Origin: Lachnospiraceae bacterium
GTDB taxonomy: Bacteria; Bacillota; Clostridia; Lachnospirales; Lachnospiraceae
NCBI GenBank assembly: GCA_017548765.1
Contig: JAFYZH010000071.1
Location: forward strand, 1-40,903
DNA length: 40,903 nucleotides
Reading direction: 5' to 3'
The notes below the pieces were generated by a model. It did not search any database and was not told where the DNA came from. It worked only from the letters and a program-made list of their open reading frames with translations. The position numbers and the translations under genes were made by a program. Shown here piece after piece: positions 8,203-16,961 of this stretch. Within the stretch, counting starts at the first letter, position 1. Each line of letters opens with the position of its first letter.

Positions 8203-9284
8203 TATGCGTTCTCCTCCTCAAACTTCTTCATGAATGCAACCAGTGCCTCAACGCCTGCCTTCGGCATAGCGTTGTAAATGCTGGCGCGCATACCGCCTAC
8301 GCTTCTGTGACCCTTGAGGTTCTCGAAGCCGGCAGCCTTTGCCTCTTTTACGAACTTAGCGTCGAGTTCTTCATTGCCCGTTACGAACGGAACGTTCATA
8401 AGAGAACGGGAAGCGGGCTCAACGGTACCCTTGAAGAGCTTGCTCTGATCGAGGAAATCGTAAAGGACTTTTGCCTTCTCGATGTTCTTCTTCTGCATAG
8501 CCTCCAGGCCGCCGTTCTTAAGCAGCCACTTGAATACGAGACCGCAGATGTAGATAGCCCAGCAGTTCGGAGTATTGTACATAGAACCGTTCTCAACGTG
8601 GATCTTGTACTGCATCATGGTCGGAACGCTCTCATCTACGCTCTCAGGAATGAGATCCTCGCGGATGATGGCGATAACCAGACCTGCAGGTCCGATATTC
8701 TTCTGTACGCCGCCGTAGATCATGCCGTATTTCGTCACGTCAACCGGCTCAGACAGGAAACAGGAAGATACGTCGGAGATCAGATCCTTACCCTTTGTAT
8801 TGGGCAATGTGTGGAACTTGGTTCCGTAAATGGTGTTGTTTTCGCAAATGTATACGTAGTCAGCGTCCTCACGGATCGGCAGATCGGAGCAATCCGGAAT
8901 GTAGGAGAAGGTCTTGTCAGCGCTGGATGCAACTGCAACTACATCGCCGTACTTCTTCGCTTCCTGATATGCTTTCTTAGCCCACTGACCGGTTACGATA
9001 TAATCAGCCTTCTTGTTCTTCATCAGGTTGAGCGGGATCATAGCGAACTGAAGAGAAGCGCCGCCCTGCAGGAACAGAACCTTATAGTTATCCGGGATGT
9101 TCATCAGTGTGCGGAGATCCTTCTCTGCCTCATCGATGATATCCTGGAACATCTTGGAACGATGGCTCATCTCCATTACGGACATTCCGCAACCGTGGTA
9201 ATCCATCATGTCTGCTGCTGCCTGCTGTAAAACTTCCTCCGGTAAAACCGCCGGACCGGCTGAAAAATTGTAAATTCTACCCAT
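8202..9284 (-). CDS. serC: Phosphoserine aminotransferase SerC
   Basis: A 360-residue PLP enzyme of aminotransferase class V that converts 3-phosphohydroxypyruvate to O-phosphoserine with glutamate. It opens with the typical YNFSAGPAVLPEEVL; MSVMEMSHRSKMF and the PLP-lysine context YGGVQKNIGPAG are present, as is GHRSVGGMRASIYNAM near the C-terminus. Length is normal. AGGAGG precedes the ATG, 21 bases after ilvB. It overlaps serA by one base. No serB (phosphoserine phosphatase) is in the window, so the last step must come from elsewhere. Confidence 0.96.
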   Translation of the reverse strand: MGRIYNFSAGPAVLPEEVLQQAAADMMDYHGCGMSVMEMSHRSKMFQDIIDEAEKDLRTLMNIPDNYKVLFLQGGASLQFAMIPLNLMKNKKADYIVTGQWAKKAYQEAKKYGDVVAVASSADKTFSYIPDCSDLPIREDADYVYICENNTIYGTKFHTLPNTKGKDLISDVSSCFLSEPVDVTKYGMIYGGVQKNIGPAGLVIAIIREDLIPESVDESVPTMMQYKIHVENGSMYNTPNCWAIYICGLVFKWLLKNGGLEAMQKKNIEKAKVLYDFLDQSKLFKGTVEPASRSLMNVPFVTGNEELDAKFVKEAKAAGFENLKGHRSVGGMRASIYNAMPKAGVEALVAFMKKFEEENA

Positions 9285-9305
9285 GGTATCCTCCAGAAAT
9301 ACTTT

Positions 9306-10991
9306 TTAATTATTTTTCTTTTTTAAATCTTCGTTATCGAAGCAGTCGGCAATGGCGCCGCCCGGTGCTACCATCGGGAATACTTTGTCATCACTGTCGA
9401 TCACACATTCGATCACTACCGGAATGTTGAGCGCGATCGCCTCGCGGAGCGCGGGCTCGAACTCTTCCTTCTTCGTTACGCGGTACGCCTTCGCGCCCAT
9501 GCCTTCGGAGATCTTAACGAAATCCACCTGATCATTAAGGACGGTGTTGGAATAACGCTGTCCGTAGAACAGGGTCTGCCACTGGCGAACCATACCCAGC
9601 ACGTGATTGTTCATAACGATCTGAATGATGGGGATGTTGTAACGTGTCGCGGTCGCGATCTCATTCATATTCATACGGAAACAGCCATCGCCGGCGATAT
9701 TGCAGACGATCTTATCCTTGCGGCCCATCTTCGCTCCGATGGATGCGCCCAGGCCGAAGCCCATGGTTCCGCAGCCGCCGGAGGACAGGAAGGTTCTCGG
9801 GGAGCGGTACTTCGCATACTGTGCGGCCCACATCTGATGCTGGCCTACGTCGGTCGTGATGATCGCATTGCCCTCGGTCACCTTATAGATGGTCTCCATG
9901 ATATAAGGTCCGGAAAGTACGGATGTATCGTATGAAAGCGGATGTTCTTCTTTAATGGCCTGGATCTCATCGATCCACTCCTTATGCTCCATGGGGGAGA
10001 GTTTTGCAAGAAGACGAACGAGCGCCTCCTTCAGATCTCCTACCACAGCAACATCCGTCTGAATGTTCTTGTTGATCTCTGCTGCATCGACATCGATCTG
10101 CAGGATCTTCGCGTTGCGGGCGAATGTCTTGGTGTTTCCGGTGATACGATCGCTGAAGCGAACGCCCAGAGAGATCAAGAGATCGCACTTCGAAACGCCC
10201 AGGTTGGAAGCCTTCGTTCCGTGCATGCCGAGCATACCGGTGTACAGAGGATCCTCGCCGTCAAATGCGCCCTTACCCATGAGGGTGTCGCAAACCGGAG
10301 CATTTACAAGCTTCGCCAGCTTACGAACCTCCTCGGAAGCGCCGGATGCGATCGCACCACCGCCTACGAAGATGAAGGGCTTCTTAGATGCCATGATGGC
10401 CTTTGCTGCTTCCTCGAGAGCCTCCTCGCGGATCTCGGCAGTCTTCGGCAGGATGGGCTTCGGAGCGACCGGAGTGTACTCGACAGTCGCAGCGGTAACA
10501 TCCTTCGTGATGTCGACGAGGACAGGACCGGGACGACCGGTCTGGGCGATGCGGAATGCAGCGCGTAAGGTATCTGCAAGCAGATTGATATCCTTTACGA
10601 TGTAGTTGTGTTTTGTGATCGGCATCGTCACGCCGGCGATATCGATCTCCTGGAACGTATCACGGCCCAGAAGGTTAACGGCAACATTTGCCGTGATGGC
10701 AACGACCGGAATGGAATCCATGTAAGCCGTCGCGATACCGGTAACGAGGTTCGTCGCACCGGGGCCGGAAGTAGCGAAGCAAACGCCTACCTTACCGGTC
10801 GCGCGGGCATAACCGTCCGCTGCGTGTGCGGCACCCTGCTCGTGGGATGTCAGAATATGGGTGATTTCGTCGGAATGCTTGTAAAGAGCATCGTAGATGT
10901 TCAGGATCGTGCCGCCCGGATAACCGAATACGGTATCAACGCCCTGCTCTTTCAGGCACTCTACTACGATTTCGGAACCTGATAATAACAT
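9306..10991 (-). CDS. ilvB: Acetolactate synthase large (catalytic) subunit IlvB
   Basis: A 561-residue ThDP enzyme that condenses pyruvate to acetolactate, or pyruvate and 2-oxobutyrate to acetohydroxybutyrate, the first common step for Val, Leu and Ile. It has GYPGGTILNIYDALY, the ThDP-activating glutamate in TSHEQGAAHAADGYARA, FAD-region motifs such as GSVRFSDR-like SLGVRFSDRITGNT, and the ThDP/Mg site GDGCFRMNMNE...MNN. The ilvN regulatory subunit normally found next to it is missing from this operon. The ATG has AAGGAG at good spacing. It lies between ilvD and serC. Confidence 0.95.
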   Translation of the reverse strand: MLLSGSEIVVECLKEQGVDTVFGYPGGTILNIYDALYKHSDEITHILTSHEQGAAHAADGYARATGKVGVCFATSGPGATNLVTGIATAYMDSIPVVAITANVAVNLLGRDTFQEIDIAGVTMPITKHNYIVKDINLLADTLRAAFRIAQTGRPGPVLVDITKDVTAATVEYTPVAPKPILPKTAEIREEALEEAAKAIMASKKPFIFVGGGAIASGASEEVRKLAKLVNAPVCDTLMGKGAFDGEDPLYTGMLGMHGTKASNLGVSKCDLLISLGVRFSDRITGNTKTFARNAKILQIDVDAAEINKNIQTDVAVVGDLKEALVRLLAKLSPMEHKEWIDEIQAIKEEHPLSYDTSVLSGPYIMETIYKVTEGNAIITTDVGQHQMWAAQYAKYRSPRTFLSSGGCGTMGFGLGASIGAKMGRKDKIVCNIAGDGCFRMNMNEIATATRYNIPIIQIVMNNHVLGMVRQWQTLFYGQRYSNTVLNDQVDFVKISEGMGAKAYRVTKKEEFEPALREAIALNIPVVIECVIDSDDKVFPMVAPGGAIADCFDNEDLKKKNN

Positions 10992-11016
10992 GATTGTCTC
11001 CTTCTCTTTATGTACA

Positions 11017-11035
11017 CGGTCTGCTATGCGGACCG
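11017..11035 (-). other. CGGTC/GACCG hairpin in the ilvD-ilvB spacer
   Basis: CGGTC (11017-11021) and GACCG (11031-11035) form a 5-bp stem with a 9-base loop in the 55-base gap. The leuB-ilvD gap has a hairpin with the same stem. There is no T run, so these look like mRNA processing or stability elements rather than terminators. Confidence 0.4.
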
Positions 11036-11046
11036 GGATACTTCTC

Positions 11047-12705
11047 TTAGATCAAAACCGCGCCGAGATTTGCGGAGGTCACCATCTTCTCGTAACGAGC
11101 CAGATAGCCTTCCTTTACCTTCGGCTCACGCGGCTTCCACTCCTTACGGCGTGCTTCCAGCTCTTCGTCGGAAACCAGCACATCGAGCTTGTTAGCCGGG
11201 ATGTCGATGCGGATGATATCACCTTCGTGGATCAGGGCGATCGGTCCGCCGACCGCTGCTTCCGGACTCACATGGCCGATGCTTGCGCCACGGCTCGCGC
11301 CGGAGAAACGTCCGTCGGTGATCAGGGCTACACTGGAGCCGAGGCCCATGCCCGCGATCGCGGATGTGGGGTTCAGCATCTCACGCATGCCGGGGCCGCC
11401 CTTCGGGCCCTCATAGCGGATGACGACGACGTCGCCTGCAACGATCTTGCCGCCCTTGATGGCAGCGATCGCATCCTCTTCGCAGTCAAACACACGTGCG
11501 GGACCTTCGTGTACCATCATCTCCGGAACGACTGCGGAGCGCTTAACTACGCCGCTATCCGGGGCAATGTTACCCTTCAGGACGGCGATGCCGCCTGTCT
11601 CGCTGTACGGATTGTCGATCGGACGGATGACTTCCGGATCCCGATTGACGCGTCCTGCGATATTCTCTCCCACCGTCTTACCGGTCACGGTGATCAGATC
11701 GGTGTAGAGGAGGTTCTTCTTATTCAATTCATTCATGACTGCATAGACGCCGCCTGCTTCGTTCAGGTCTTCCATGTAGGTGTGGCCTGCCGGTGCCAGA
11801 TGGCACAGGTTCGGTGTCTTCGCGGAGATCGCGTTTGCGATATCCACATTCAGTGTAACGCCTGCTTCACGTGCGATAGCCGGCAGATGCAGCATCGTGT
11901 TCGTGGAGCATCCGAGTGCCATATCCACGGTCAATGCGTTGTGGAATGCCTTCTCGGTCATGATGTCGCGCGGGCGGATGTTCTTCTGCCACAGCTCGAC
12001 GATCTTCATACCTGCGTGCTTAGCGAGTTTGATACGCTCGGAATAAACTGCGGGGATGGTACCATTGCCCGAAAGGCCCATACCGATGGCCTCGGTCAGG
12101 CAGTTCATGCTGTTTGCGGTATACATACCGGAACAGGAACCGCAGGTCGGACAAGTCTTCTCTTCGTACTCGCGCACGTCTTCTTCGGTGATCTTACCTG
12201 CAGCATAAGCGCCGACAGCTTCGAACATGGAGGAAAGGCTGGTCTTGCAACCCTTCACGTGACCTGCGAGCATAGGGCCGCCGGACACGAAGATCGTGGG
12301 TACGTTTACACGTGCTGCTGCCATCAGAAGGCCGGGCACGTTTTTATCACAGTTCGGGACCATGACCAGAGCATCGAACTGGTGCGCTCTCGCCATACAC
12401 TCGGTGGAGTCCGCGATCAGGTCACGGGTCACGAGGGAGTACTTCATGCCGATGTGGCCCATAGCGATACCGTCGCAGACGGCGATCGCGGGGAAGACGA
12501 CCGGAACACCGCCGGCCATAGCCACGCCGAGCTTAACAGCCTCGACGATCTTATCCAGGTTCATGTGACCCGGAACGATCTCATTATAGGAACTGACGAT
12601 ACCGATCATGGGTTTCTTCATCTCTTCTTCGGTATGTCCCAATGCATTGAACAAAGAACGATGCGGGGCTTGCTGCATGCCCTGACGTACGGCATCACTT
12701 TTCAT
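11047..12705 (-). CDS. ilvD: Dihydroxy-acid dehydratase IlvD
   Basis: A 552-residue Fe-S dehydratase that converts dihydroxy-acids to 2-keto acids in valine, isoleucine and leucine synthesis. Cluster ligands are in [17 protein letters not shown] and [49 protein letters not shown] and [22 protein letters not shown] are the usual family blocks. Full length. GGAGG lies seven bases before the ATG. It follows leuB by 66 bases and precedes ilvB by 55. Confidence 0.97.
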   Translation of the reverse strand: MKSDAVRQGMQQAPHRSLFNALGHTEEEMKKPMIGIVSSYNEIVPGHMNLDKIVEAVKLGVAMAGGVPVVFPAIAVCDGIAMGHIGMKYSLVTRDLIADSTECMARAHQFDALVMVPNCDKNVPGLLMAAARVNVPTIFVSGGPMLAGHVKGCKTSLSSMFEAVGAYAAGKITEEDVREYEEKTCPTCGSCSGMYTANSMNCLTEAIGMGLSGNGTIPAVYSERIKLAKHAGMKIVELWQKNIRPRDIMTEKAFHNALTVDMALGCSTNTMLHLPAIAREAGVTLNVDIANAISAKTPNLCHLAPAGHTYMEDLNEAGGVYAVMNELNKKNLLYTDLITVTGKTVGENIAGRVNRDPEVIRPIDNPYSETGGIAVLKGNIAPDSGVVKRSAVVPEMMVHEGPARVFDCEEDAIAAIKGGKIVAGDVVVIRYEGPKGGPGMREMLNPTSAIAGMGLGSSVALITDGRFSGASRGASIGHVSPEAAVGGPIALIHEGDIIRIDIPANKLDVLVSDEELEARRKEWKPREPKVKEGYLARYEKMVTSANLGAVLI

Positions 12706-12725
12706 CTTCGTACCTCCGTAGTTTT

Positions 12726-12740
12726 CGGTCTCACCGACCG
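12726..12740 (-). other. CGGTC/GACCG hairpin in the leuB-ilvD spacer
   Basis: CGGTC (12726-12730) and GACCG (12736-12740) flank a 5-base loop. The stem is the same as in the ilvD-ilvB spacer. No T run follows on the minus strand. Confidence 0.4.
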
Positions 12741-12771
12741 TCTATTCTTTCGTCTTTCGACTGTGAAACGA

Positions 12772-13854
12772 TCAAATTCTCTCTGCCACCAGGTCGCCCA
12801 TCTGTGTGGTGGAAACCTGAGTGCATCCTTCGGACATGATGTCCACGGTACGATATCCTTCGGACAATACCTTCTGGACGGCAGCTTCCACTGCATCCGC
12901 CTCGCGGTCCAGATCGAAGGAGTAGCGAAGCATCATCGCTGCGGACAGGATGGTCGCGATCGGGTTTGCGATGTTCTTTCCTGCGATATCCGGAGCGGAA
13001 CCGTGGCTGGGCTCATACATGCCGAGCTTCGTCTCGCTTAAGGATGCGCTGGAGAGCATACCGATGGAACCCGTTACCATGCTGGCTTCGTCAGACAGGA
13101 TGTCGCCGAACATGTTCTCGGTCAGGATGACGTCGAACTGGCCCGGATCACGGACGAGCTGCATCGCACAGTTATCTACGAGCATGTGGGAATAGGTAAC
13201 TTCGGGATAATCCTTAGCGACCTCTTCCACGACCTTACGCCACAGACGGGATGTATCGAGGACATTTGCCTTATCGACGCTGATCACGTTCTTGCGACGC
13301 TTCATCGCGATCTCAAAGCCCTTCACCGCTATGCGGCGGATCTCATTTTCATCATATGTACAGATATCGGTGGCCTTCTTCACGCCGTTCACCTCTTCGG
13401 TGTGGCGCTCGCCGAAATAAATGCCGCCGGTGAGCTCACGCATGATCACCATGTCGAAACCGTCGCCGATGATCTCATCACGCAACGGGCAGGCTGCCTT
13501 AAGCTCTTTATAAAGGTAAGCAGGGCGAATGTTTGCAAACAGCCCCAGCTCTTTACGGATCTTCAGAAGTCCCGCCTCCGGACGCAGGTTCGGGGGCAAT
13601 TGATACCAGGAACTCTCGCCGACCTTACCGCCGACTGCTCCCAGAAGTACGCTGTCAGATGCTTTCGCTTCAGCAACGGCTTCGTCCGTAAGCGGCACGC
13701 CGTATGCGTCGATGGAGCATCCTCCCATCAGAAGTTTCTTATATAAAAACGTATGTCCGTAAACCTCGCCGACGCGGTCCAAAACTTTACACGCCTCGGT
13801 CACGATCTCCGGACCGATCCCGTCACCCGGAATCAAAGCTACCTTAAACTCCAT
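12772..13854 (-). CDS. leuB: 3-isopropylmalate dehydrogenase LeuB
   Basis: A 360-residue NAD-dependent beta-decarboxylating dehydrogenase of leucine synthesis. It has [14 protein letters not shown] at the N-terminus, the substrate arginines in [36 protein letters not shown], the Lys-Asp catalytic region ([52 protein letters not shown]) and [18 protein letters not shown]. It is the first gene of the long leuB-recJ unit, about 25 bases downstream of the probable transcription start, so no attenuator, T-box or leader peptide fits ahead of it. leuA, leuC and leuD are not in the window. GGAGG precedes the ATG. Confidence 0.96.
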   Translation of the reverse strand: MEFKVALIPGDGIGPEIVTEACKVLDRVGEVYGHTFLYKKLLMGGCSIDAYGVPLTDEAVAEAKASDSVLLGAVGGKVGESSWYQLPPNLRPEAGLLKIRKELGLFANIRPAYLYKELKAACPLRDEIIGDGFDMVIMRELTGGIYFGERHTEEVNGVKKATDICTYDENEIRRIAVKGFEIAMKRRKNVISVDKANVLDTSRLWRKVVEEVAKDYPEVTYSHMLVDNCAMQLVRDPGQFDVILTENMFGDILSDEASMVTGSIGMLSSASLSETKLGMYEPSHGSAPDIAGKNIANPIATILSAAMMLRYSFDLDREADAVEAAVQKVLSEGYRTVDIMSEGCTQVSTTQMGDLVAERI

Positions 13855-13885
13855 AACAGAGCCTCCTGTAAAAGATATCCATTCT

Positions 13886-13914
13886 ATGATACCTTGTTTC
13901 TACTCGGTTTTCAA
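13886..13914 (-). promoter_or_regulatory. Sigma-A promoter of the leuB-ilv-ser operon
   Basis: Minus-strand TTGAAA (13909-13914), 17-base spacer, TATCAT (13886-13891). The predicted start is near 13879, leaving only a short leader before leuB, which argues for promoter-level rather than attenuation control. I see no convincing operator motif. Confidence 0.72.
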
Positions 13915-13932
13915 GTATTTTTTTAAAAAACT

Positions 13933-14898
13933 TTACGGCCACTGGCCCCTTCTGGGCTTGATACGGCGGAGCACACCCGAACTTTCCAGATTTGTGTAAA
14001 GCAGGATGCGTGCCTTCCCCTGATATTCGGGTTTGATCAGGTAGTACACGTAGGTTTCAACGAGGTTGTAGAGATTTCCCGTGCGGCCCTCGATCTTGAA
14101 ATTCGAAAAGCCCATCGGAACGTAAACATTCCAGATGTCATCGGGGGAAATGACCGTCGGATAGTCCAAAACATCGTAGAGTGTATTCTTCTCACCGTAA
14201 TCACAATACCACGTTTTCAGCGGTGTCTGTTTCTCGGGCGGAAGCTTCCGGTTTTTCAGCACCTGACGATGCAACTCGCCGATGTGAGCATAGTGCGCTT
14301 TACGACGCGGACAGTCCGGCTGGCAACAAGGGTTCACCAGGATCTCGATGCGATCTTTATCCGTGATCTTCGAGATGGTATCCAATTCATGATTCAGGTT
14401 GTAGTCCAGGACCACGAGACCGTAGTCCTTCGCAAGCTCCGCTTCCACCTCTTCCAGCGTCCGCAGGCATTTGCAAGTCGAACTGTTGATGGTGTACTTC
14501 GGATAGTTTTTACGGATGTATTCTTCCAGAATGTCGGAGGTGACGAGCACCTCGTTCATACCGTTATCTCCCGCCTTCAGGCAGAAGTTACAATAAGGAT
14601 CGGACAGTTCTTCCTTCGTGATGGTCGGGTTTGTGTAAGTGAAACGGACCGGGATGCCCAGATCATTGATCGATTTGATCGCCAGACGAACGAAATCCGC
14701 ATCACACTGGTCCTCAAACGTGAACCGGCCGCTCGCCCACAGGGACGTGGGGAACTCACCGAAAAAAGAAGCAAAGGCAACGCCTTCGCGGAAATAATCC
14801 GGATACTGCTCCAAAAGGCTGACCATCATCATGTTCAGCGGAAGGTTCCCCCGAAGTCCGGGCATATGAAACTTGACTTTTTTATTCTCGGATGCCAT
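13933..14898 (-). CDS. Conserved protein of unknown function, cysteine-rich, possibly peptidase U32-like
   Basis: A 321-residue soluble protein with no signal peptide. It contains clustered cysteines: YCNFC (about residues 99-103), STCKC (about 140-145) and NPCCQPDCPRRKAHY (about 195-209). The last block, inside EILVNPCCQPDCPRRKAHYAHI, resembles the E-x-x-V-N-x-x-C...CP-R-x-x-HY region of U32-type TIM-barrel proteins, some of which hold a 4Fe-4S cluster; the overall match is loose. I do not recognise a specific function. It is the last gene of the scfA-secDF-tgt-yajC unit. GGGAGG precedes the ATG by seven bases. Its end is directly followed by the leuB promoter. Confidence 0.7.
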   Translation of the reverse strand: MASENKKVKFHMPGLRGNLPLNMMMVSLLEQYPDYFREGVAFASFFGEFPTSLWASGRFTFEDQCDADFVRLAIKSINDLGIPVRFTYTNPTITKEELSDPYCNFCLKAGDNGMNEVLVTSDILEEYIRKNYPKYTINSSTCKCLRTLEEVEAELAKDYGLVVLDYNLNHELDTISKITDKDRIEILVNPCCQPDCPRRKAHYAHIGELHRQVLKNRKLPPEKQTPLKTWYCDYGEKNTLYDVLDYPTVISPDDIWNVYVPMGFSNFKIEGRTGNLYNLVETYVYYLIKPEYQGKARILLYTNLESSGVLRRIKPRRGQWP

Positions 14899-14923
14899 GA
14901 AAATTCCTCCCGTAAAGCGGAAT

Positions 14924-14951
14924 CAGGCACAGCATATGACTGCTGTGCCTG
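14924..14951 (-). other. Strong 11-bp hairpin between two unknown genes
   Basis: CAGGCACAGCA (14924-14934) pairs perfectly with TGCTGTGCCTG (14941-14951) around a 6-base loop, in the 75-base gap. No T run follows on the minus strand, so it is probably a transcript-stabilising or processing hairpin rather than a terminator. Confidence 0.5.
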
Positions 14952-14973
14952 CTGCGCAAAATTCTATAAGATC

Positions 14974-15384
14974 TTAATCATTATCCAGTGTGACAACTTC
15001 GCAAAGTCCGTCGCTTACGCTGACGCAAGGATAATATTTCGCCAGAAGGTCGGTGCAGAGCTTTAAGATGATCGCTCCGCCTCCGGCGTACAGATCCATG
15101 CTTCGGTACTGACGACGATACTGCTTTAAAGTCTCACCCATCTCTTCCATCATGTCCGCAGCTGTAGGATCGCTGTTTCTGAACTCTTCCATGTCCAGAA
15201 TGCGGAACGAGAAGGTTACATACAAAGAGATCGTCCGGCCATCGGTTCCCGCTGCGTTAATGATCGGGAAATATACCTTATCACGAGAGAACGTAAACAT
15301 CGTTACATAGTTGCGCTTACGCTCAGCCGGTTTATTCTCCTCATACGTTTTTTTCTTAGGCTTGCCTCCAAATAAAAAGAACAT
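14974..15384 (-). CDS. Conserved hypothetical protein (possibly DUF6145)
   Basis: A 136-residue protein beginning MFFLFGGKPKKK. The frame is open to a GTG at 15393, but that GTG lies within the GGGGAGG ribosome-binding site. The ATG at 15382-15384, eight bases after GGAGG, is the natural start. After a short lysine-rich stretch the sequence is soluble alpha/beta (TFSRDKVYFPIINAAGTD, AGGGAIILKLCTDLLAKYYP). It looks like a lineage-specific Lachnospiraceae family; the DUF number is from memory and uncertain. It lies between yajC and the cysteine-rich unknown gene. Confidence 0.65.
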   Translation of the reverse strand: MFFLFGGKPKKKTYEENKPAERKRNYVTMFTFSRDKVYFPIINAAGTDGRTISLYVTFSFRILDMEEFRNSDPTAADMMEEMGETLKQYRRQYRSMDLYAGGGAIILKLCTDLLAKYYPCVSVSDGLCEVVTLDND

Positions 15385-15434
15385 ACTCAGCACCTCCCCT
15401 TCATAGAATGCTAATACGATATGTTACCAGAGAA

Positions 15435-15782
15435 CTACTTGCTTTCCGTTTGGTTTCCGCTATCTTGCTTCTCACAATCCACGATCGCTGTTTTCTGCAT
15501 CGGGATGCGGCAGTTTTTGTTGTTTCCAAACTCGACGATGACTGTGTCGTCTGCTATGTCAATTATTGTACCATAAAATCCCGAACTCGTCAATACAACA
15601 TCGCCAATCTCTAGCTGAGAAAGTAATTCTTTTAGCGCTTTTTGCTGTTTTTTCTGTGGACGTAACATTAAAAGGTAAAGTGCAACGAAAATTAGTACGT
15701 AAAATACGATGATTATAAGCCAATTTCCGCCTCCAGCCTGTCCGTCTGGAGTTGCTTCCAACGCCAACAACTTGTCAAACAT
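15435..15782 (-). CDS. yajC: Preprotein translocase subunit YajC
   Basis: A 115-residue membrane protein with one transmembrane helix (about residues 22-43, NWLIIIVFYVLIFVALYLLML), the conserved RPQKKQQKALKELLSQLEIGDVVLTSSGFYGTI and a charged tail. It associates with SecDF and the Sec channel. The frame is open to 15833, overlapping tgt, but the ATG at 15780-15782 has GGAGG eight bases upstream and lies 34 bases after the tgt stop. The order secDF-tgt-yajC supports the call. Confidence 0.93.
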   Translation of the reverse strand: MFDKLLALEATPDGQAGGGNWLIIIVFYVLIFVALYLLMLRPQKKQQKALKELLSQLEIGDVVLTSSGFYGTIIDIADDTVIVEFGNNKNCRIPMQKTAIVDCEKQDSGNQTESK

Positions 15783-15816
15783 GTAATAATCCTCCGATAC
15801 GTTCATACCCGATGGG

Positions 15817-16953
15817 TCAATCATCCTCGCCACTCGCGAGACTTTCCAATTTTTCCTTACGGAAAGTTTCGAACCGATGCTCTGCGATCGCGTCGCGGAT
15901 CTGCTCCATCAGGGTGTTGTAATAATGTAGGTTGTGCATAACGCAAAACCGTAAGCCCAACATCTCACCGGCCTTCAGCAGGTGACGGATATAGGCACGC
16001 GAATAGGTCCGGCAGACCGGGCAGTCGCAGTCCTCTGCGATGGGCCGGTCATCGAGCTCATATTTCGCATTTTTCAAATTCAGTCGGCCGCGGTCCGTGT
16101 ATACGTGACCATGGCGTCCGTTTCGCGACGGGTAAACGCAGTCGAAGAAATCGACACCGCGGTATACCGCCTCGATGATATTTGCCGGAGTTCCCACACC
16201 CATCAGATAACGGGGCTTCTCCTTCGGCAGATGCGGTAACGTCACGTCCAGGATGTGATACATCTCTTCATGACTCTCGCCGACCGCCAGGCCGCCGACC
16301 GCATAACCATCCAGATCCAACTCTGCGATCTCTTTCGCGTGCGCGATCCGGATGTCATCCAGAATGCCGCCCTGGTTGATGCCGAACAGCATCTGGGCGG
16401 GGTTGATCGTATCCGGCAACTGCGACAAGCGATGCATCTCATCCTTACAGCGCTTCAGCCAACGTGTGGTGCGCGCCACAGACTCTTCGATGTATTTGCG
16501 CTCCGCTTTCGAAGGCGGGCACTCATCGAACGCCATCGCTATGGTCGATGCCAGATTCGACTGGATCCGCATGCTCTCTTCCGGCCCCATGAAGATGAGA
16601 CGTCCGTCGACATGCGAATGAAAGGTCACGCCCTCTTCGCGGATCTTACGAAGGCCTGCCAGAGAAAACACCTGGAAGCCGCCGGAGTCCGTCAGGATGG
16701 GCCGGTCCCAAACCATGAACTTGTGCAAGCCGCCGAGTTTTTTGATCACCTCGTCACCCGGCCGCACATGCAGATGGTATGTATTGGACAGCTGCACCTG
16801 TGTGTGGATGGTCTTCAGATCCTCCGTAGACAGGGCGCCTTTGATGGCAGCAGCTGTTCCTACATTCATAAATACAGGGGTCTCGATCACGCCGTGCACG
16901 GTAGCGAAACTACCGCGCCGCGCCGCGCCGTCTTCGGTCCGTATTGTAAACAT
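15817..16953 (-). CDS. tgt: Queuine tRNA-ribosyltransferase Tgt
   Basis: A 378-residue tRNA-guanine transglycosylase that swaps G34 for preQ1 in GUN-anticodon tRNAs. It shows TDSGGFQVFSL, FHSHVDG, GINQGG, GGLAVGES, YLMGVGTP, the nucleophile region DFFDCVYPSRNGRHG and the zinc site CDCPVCRTYSRAYIRHL with downstream H (MHNLHYY). The frame could begin at a GTG at 16959, but AGGAG sits five bases before the ATG at 16951-16953, so I use that. The AGGAG overlaps the secDF stop (TAG), suggesting translational coupling. Confidence 0.96.
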   Translation of the reverse strand: MFTIRTEDGAARRGSFATVHGVIETPVFMNVGTAAAIKGALSTEDLKTIHTQVQLSNTYHLHVRPGDEVIKKLGGLHKFMVWDRPILTDSGGFQVFSLAGLRKIREEGVTFHSHVDGRLIFMGPEESMRIQSNLASTIAMAFDECPPSKAERKYIEESVARTTRWLKRCKDEMHRLSQLPDTINPAQMLFGINQGGILDDIRIAHAKEIAELDLDGYAVGGLAVGESHEEMYHILDVTLPHLPKEKPRYLMGVGTPANIIEAVYRGVDFFDCVYPSRNGRHGHVYTDRGRLNLKNAKYELDDRPIAEDCDCPVCRTYSRAYIRHLLKAGEMLGLRFCVMHNLHYYNTLMEQIRDAIAEHRFETFRKEKLESLASGEDD

Positions 16954-16961
16954 GGACACTC

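Noticed and set aside
10990-13041. A 683-residue plus-strand open frame
   Set aside because: It lies antisense to ilvD and the end of leuB, and its histidine- and cysteine-rich composition is typical of reading the complement of high-GC-third-position genes.
13855-13932. A T-box, leucine leader peptide or riboswitch before leuB
   Set aside because: Only about 25 bases separate the likely transcription start and the gene, which is too short for any of these.
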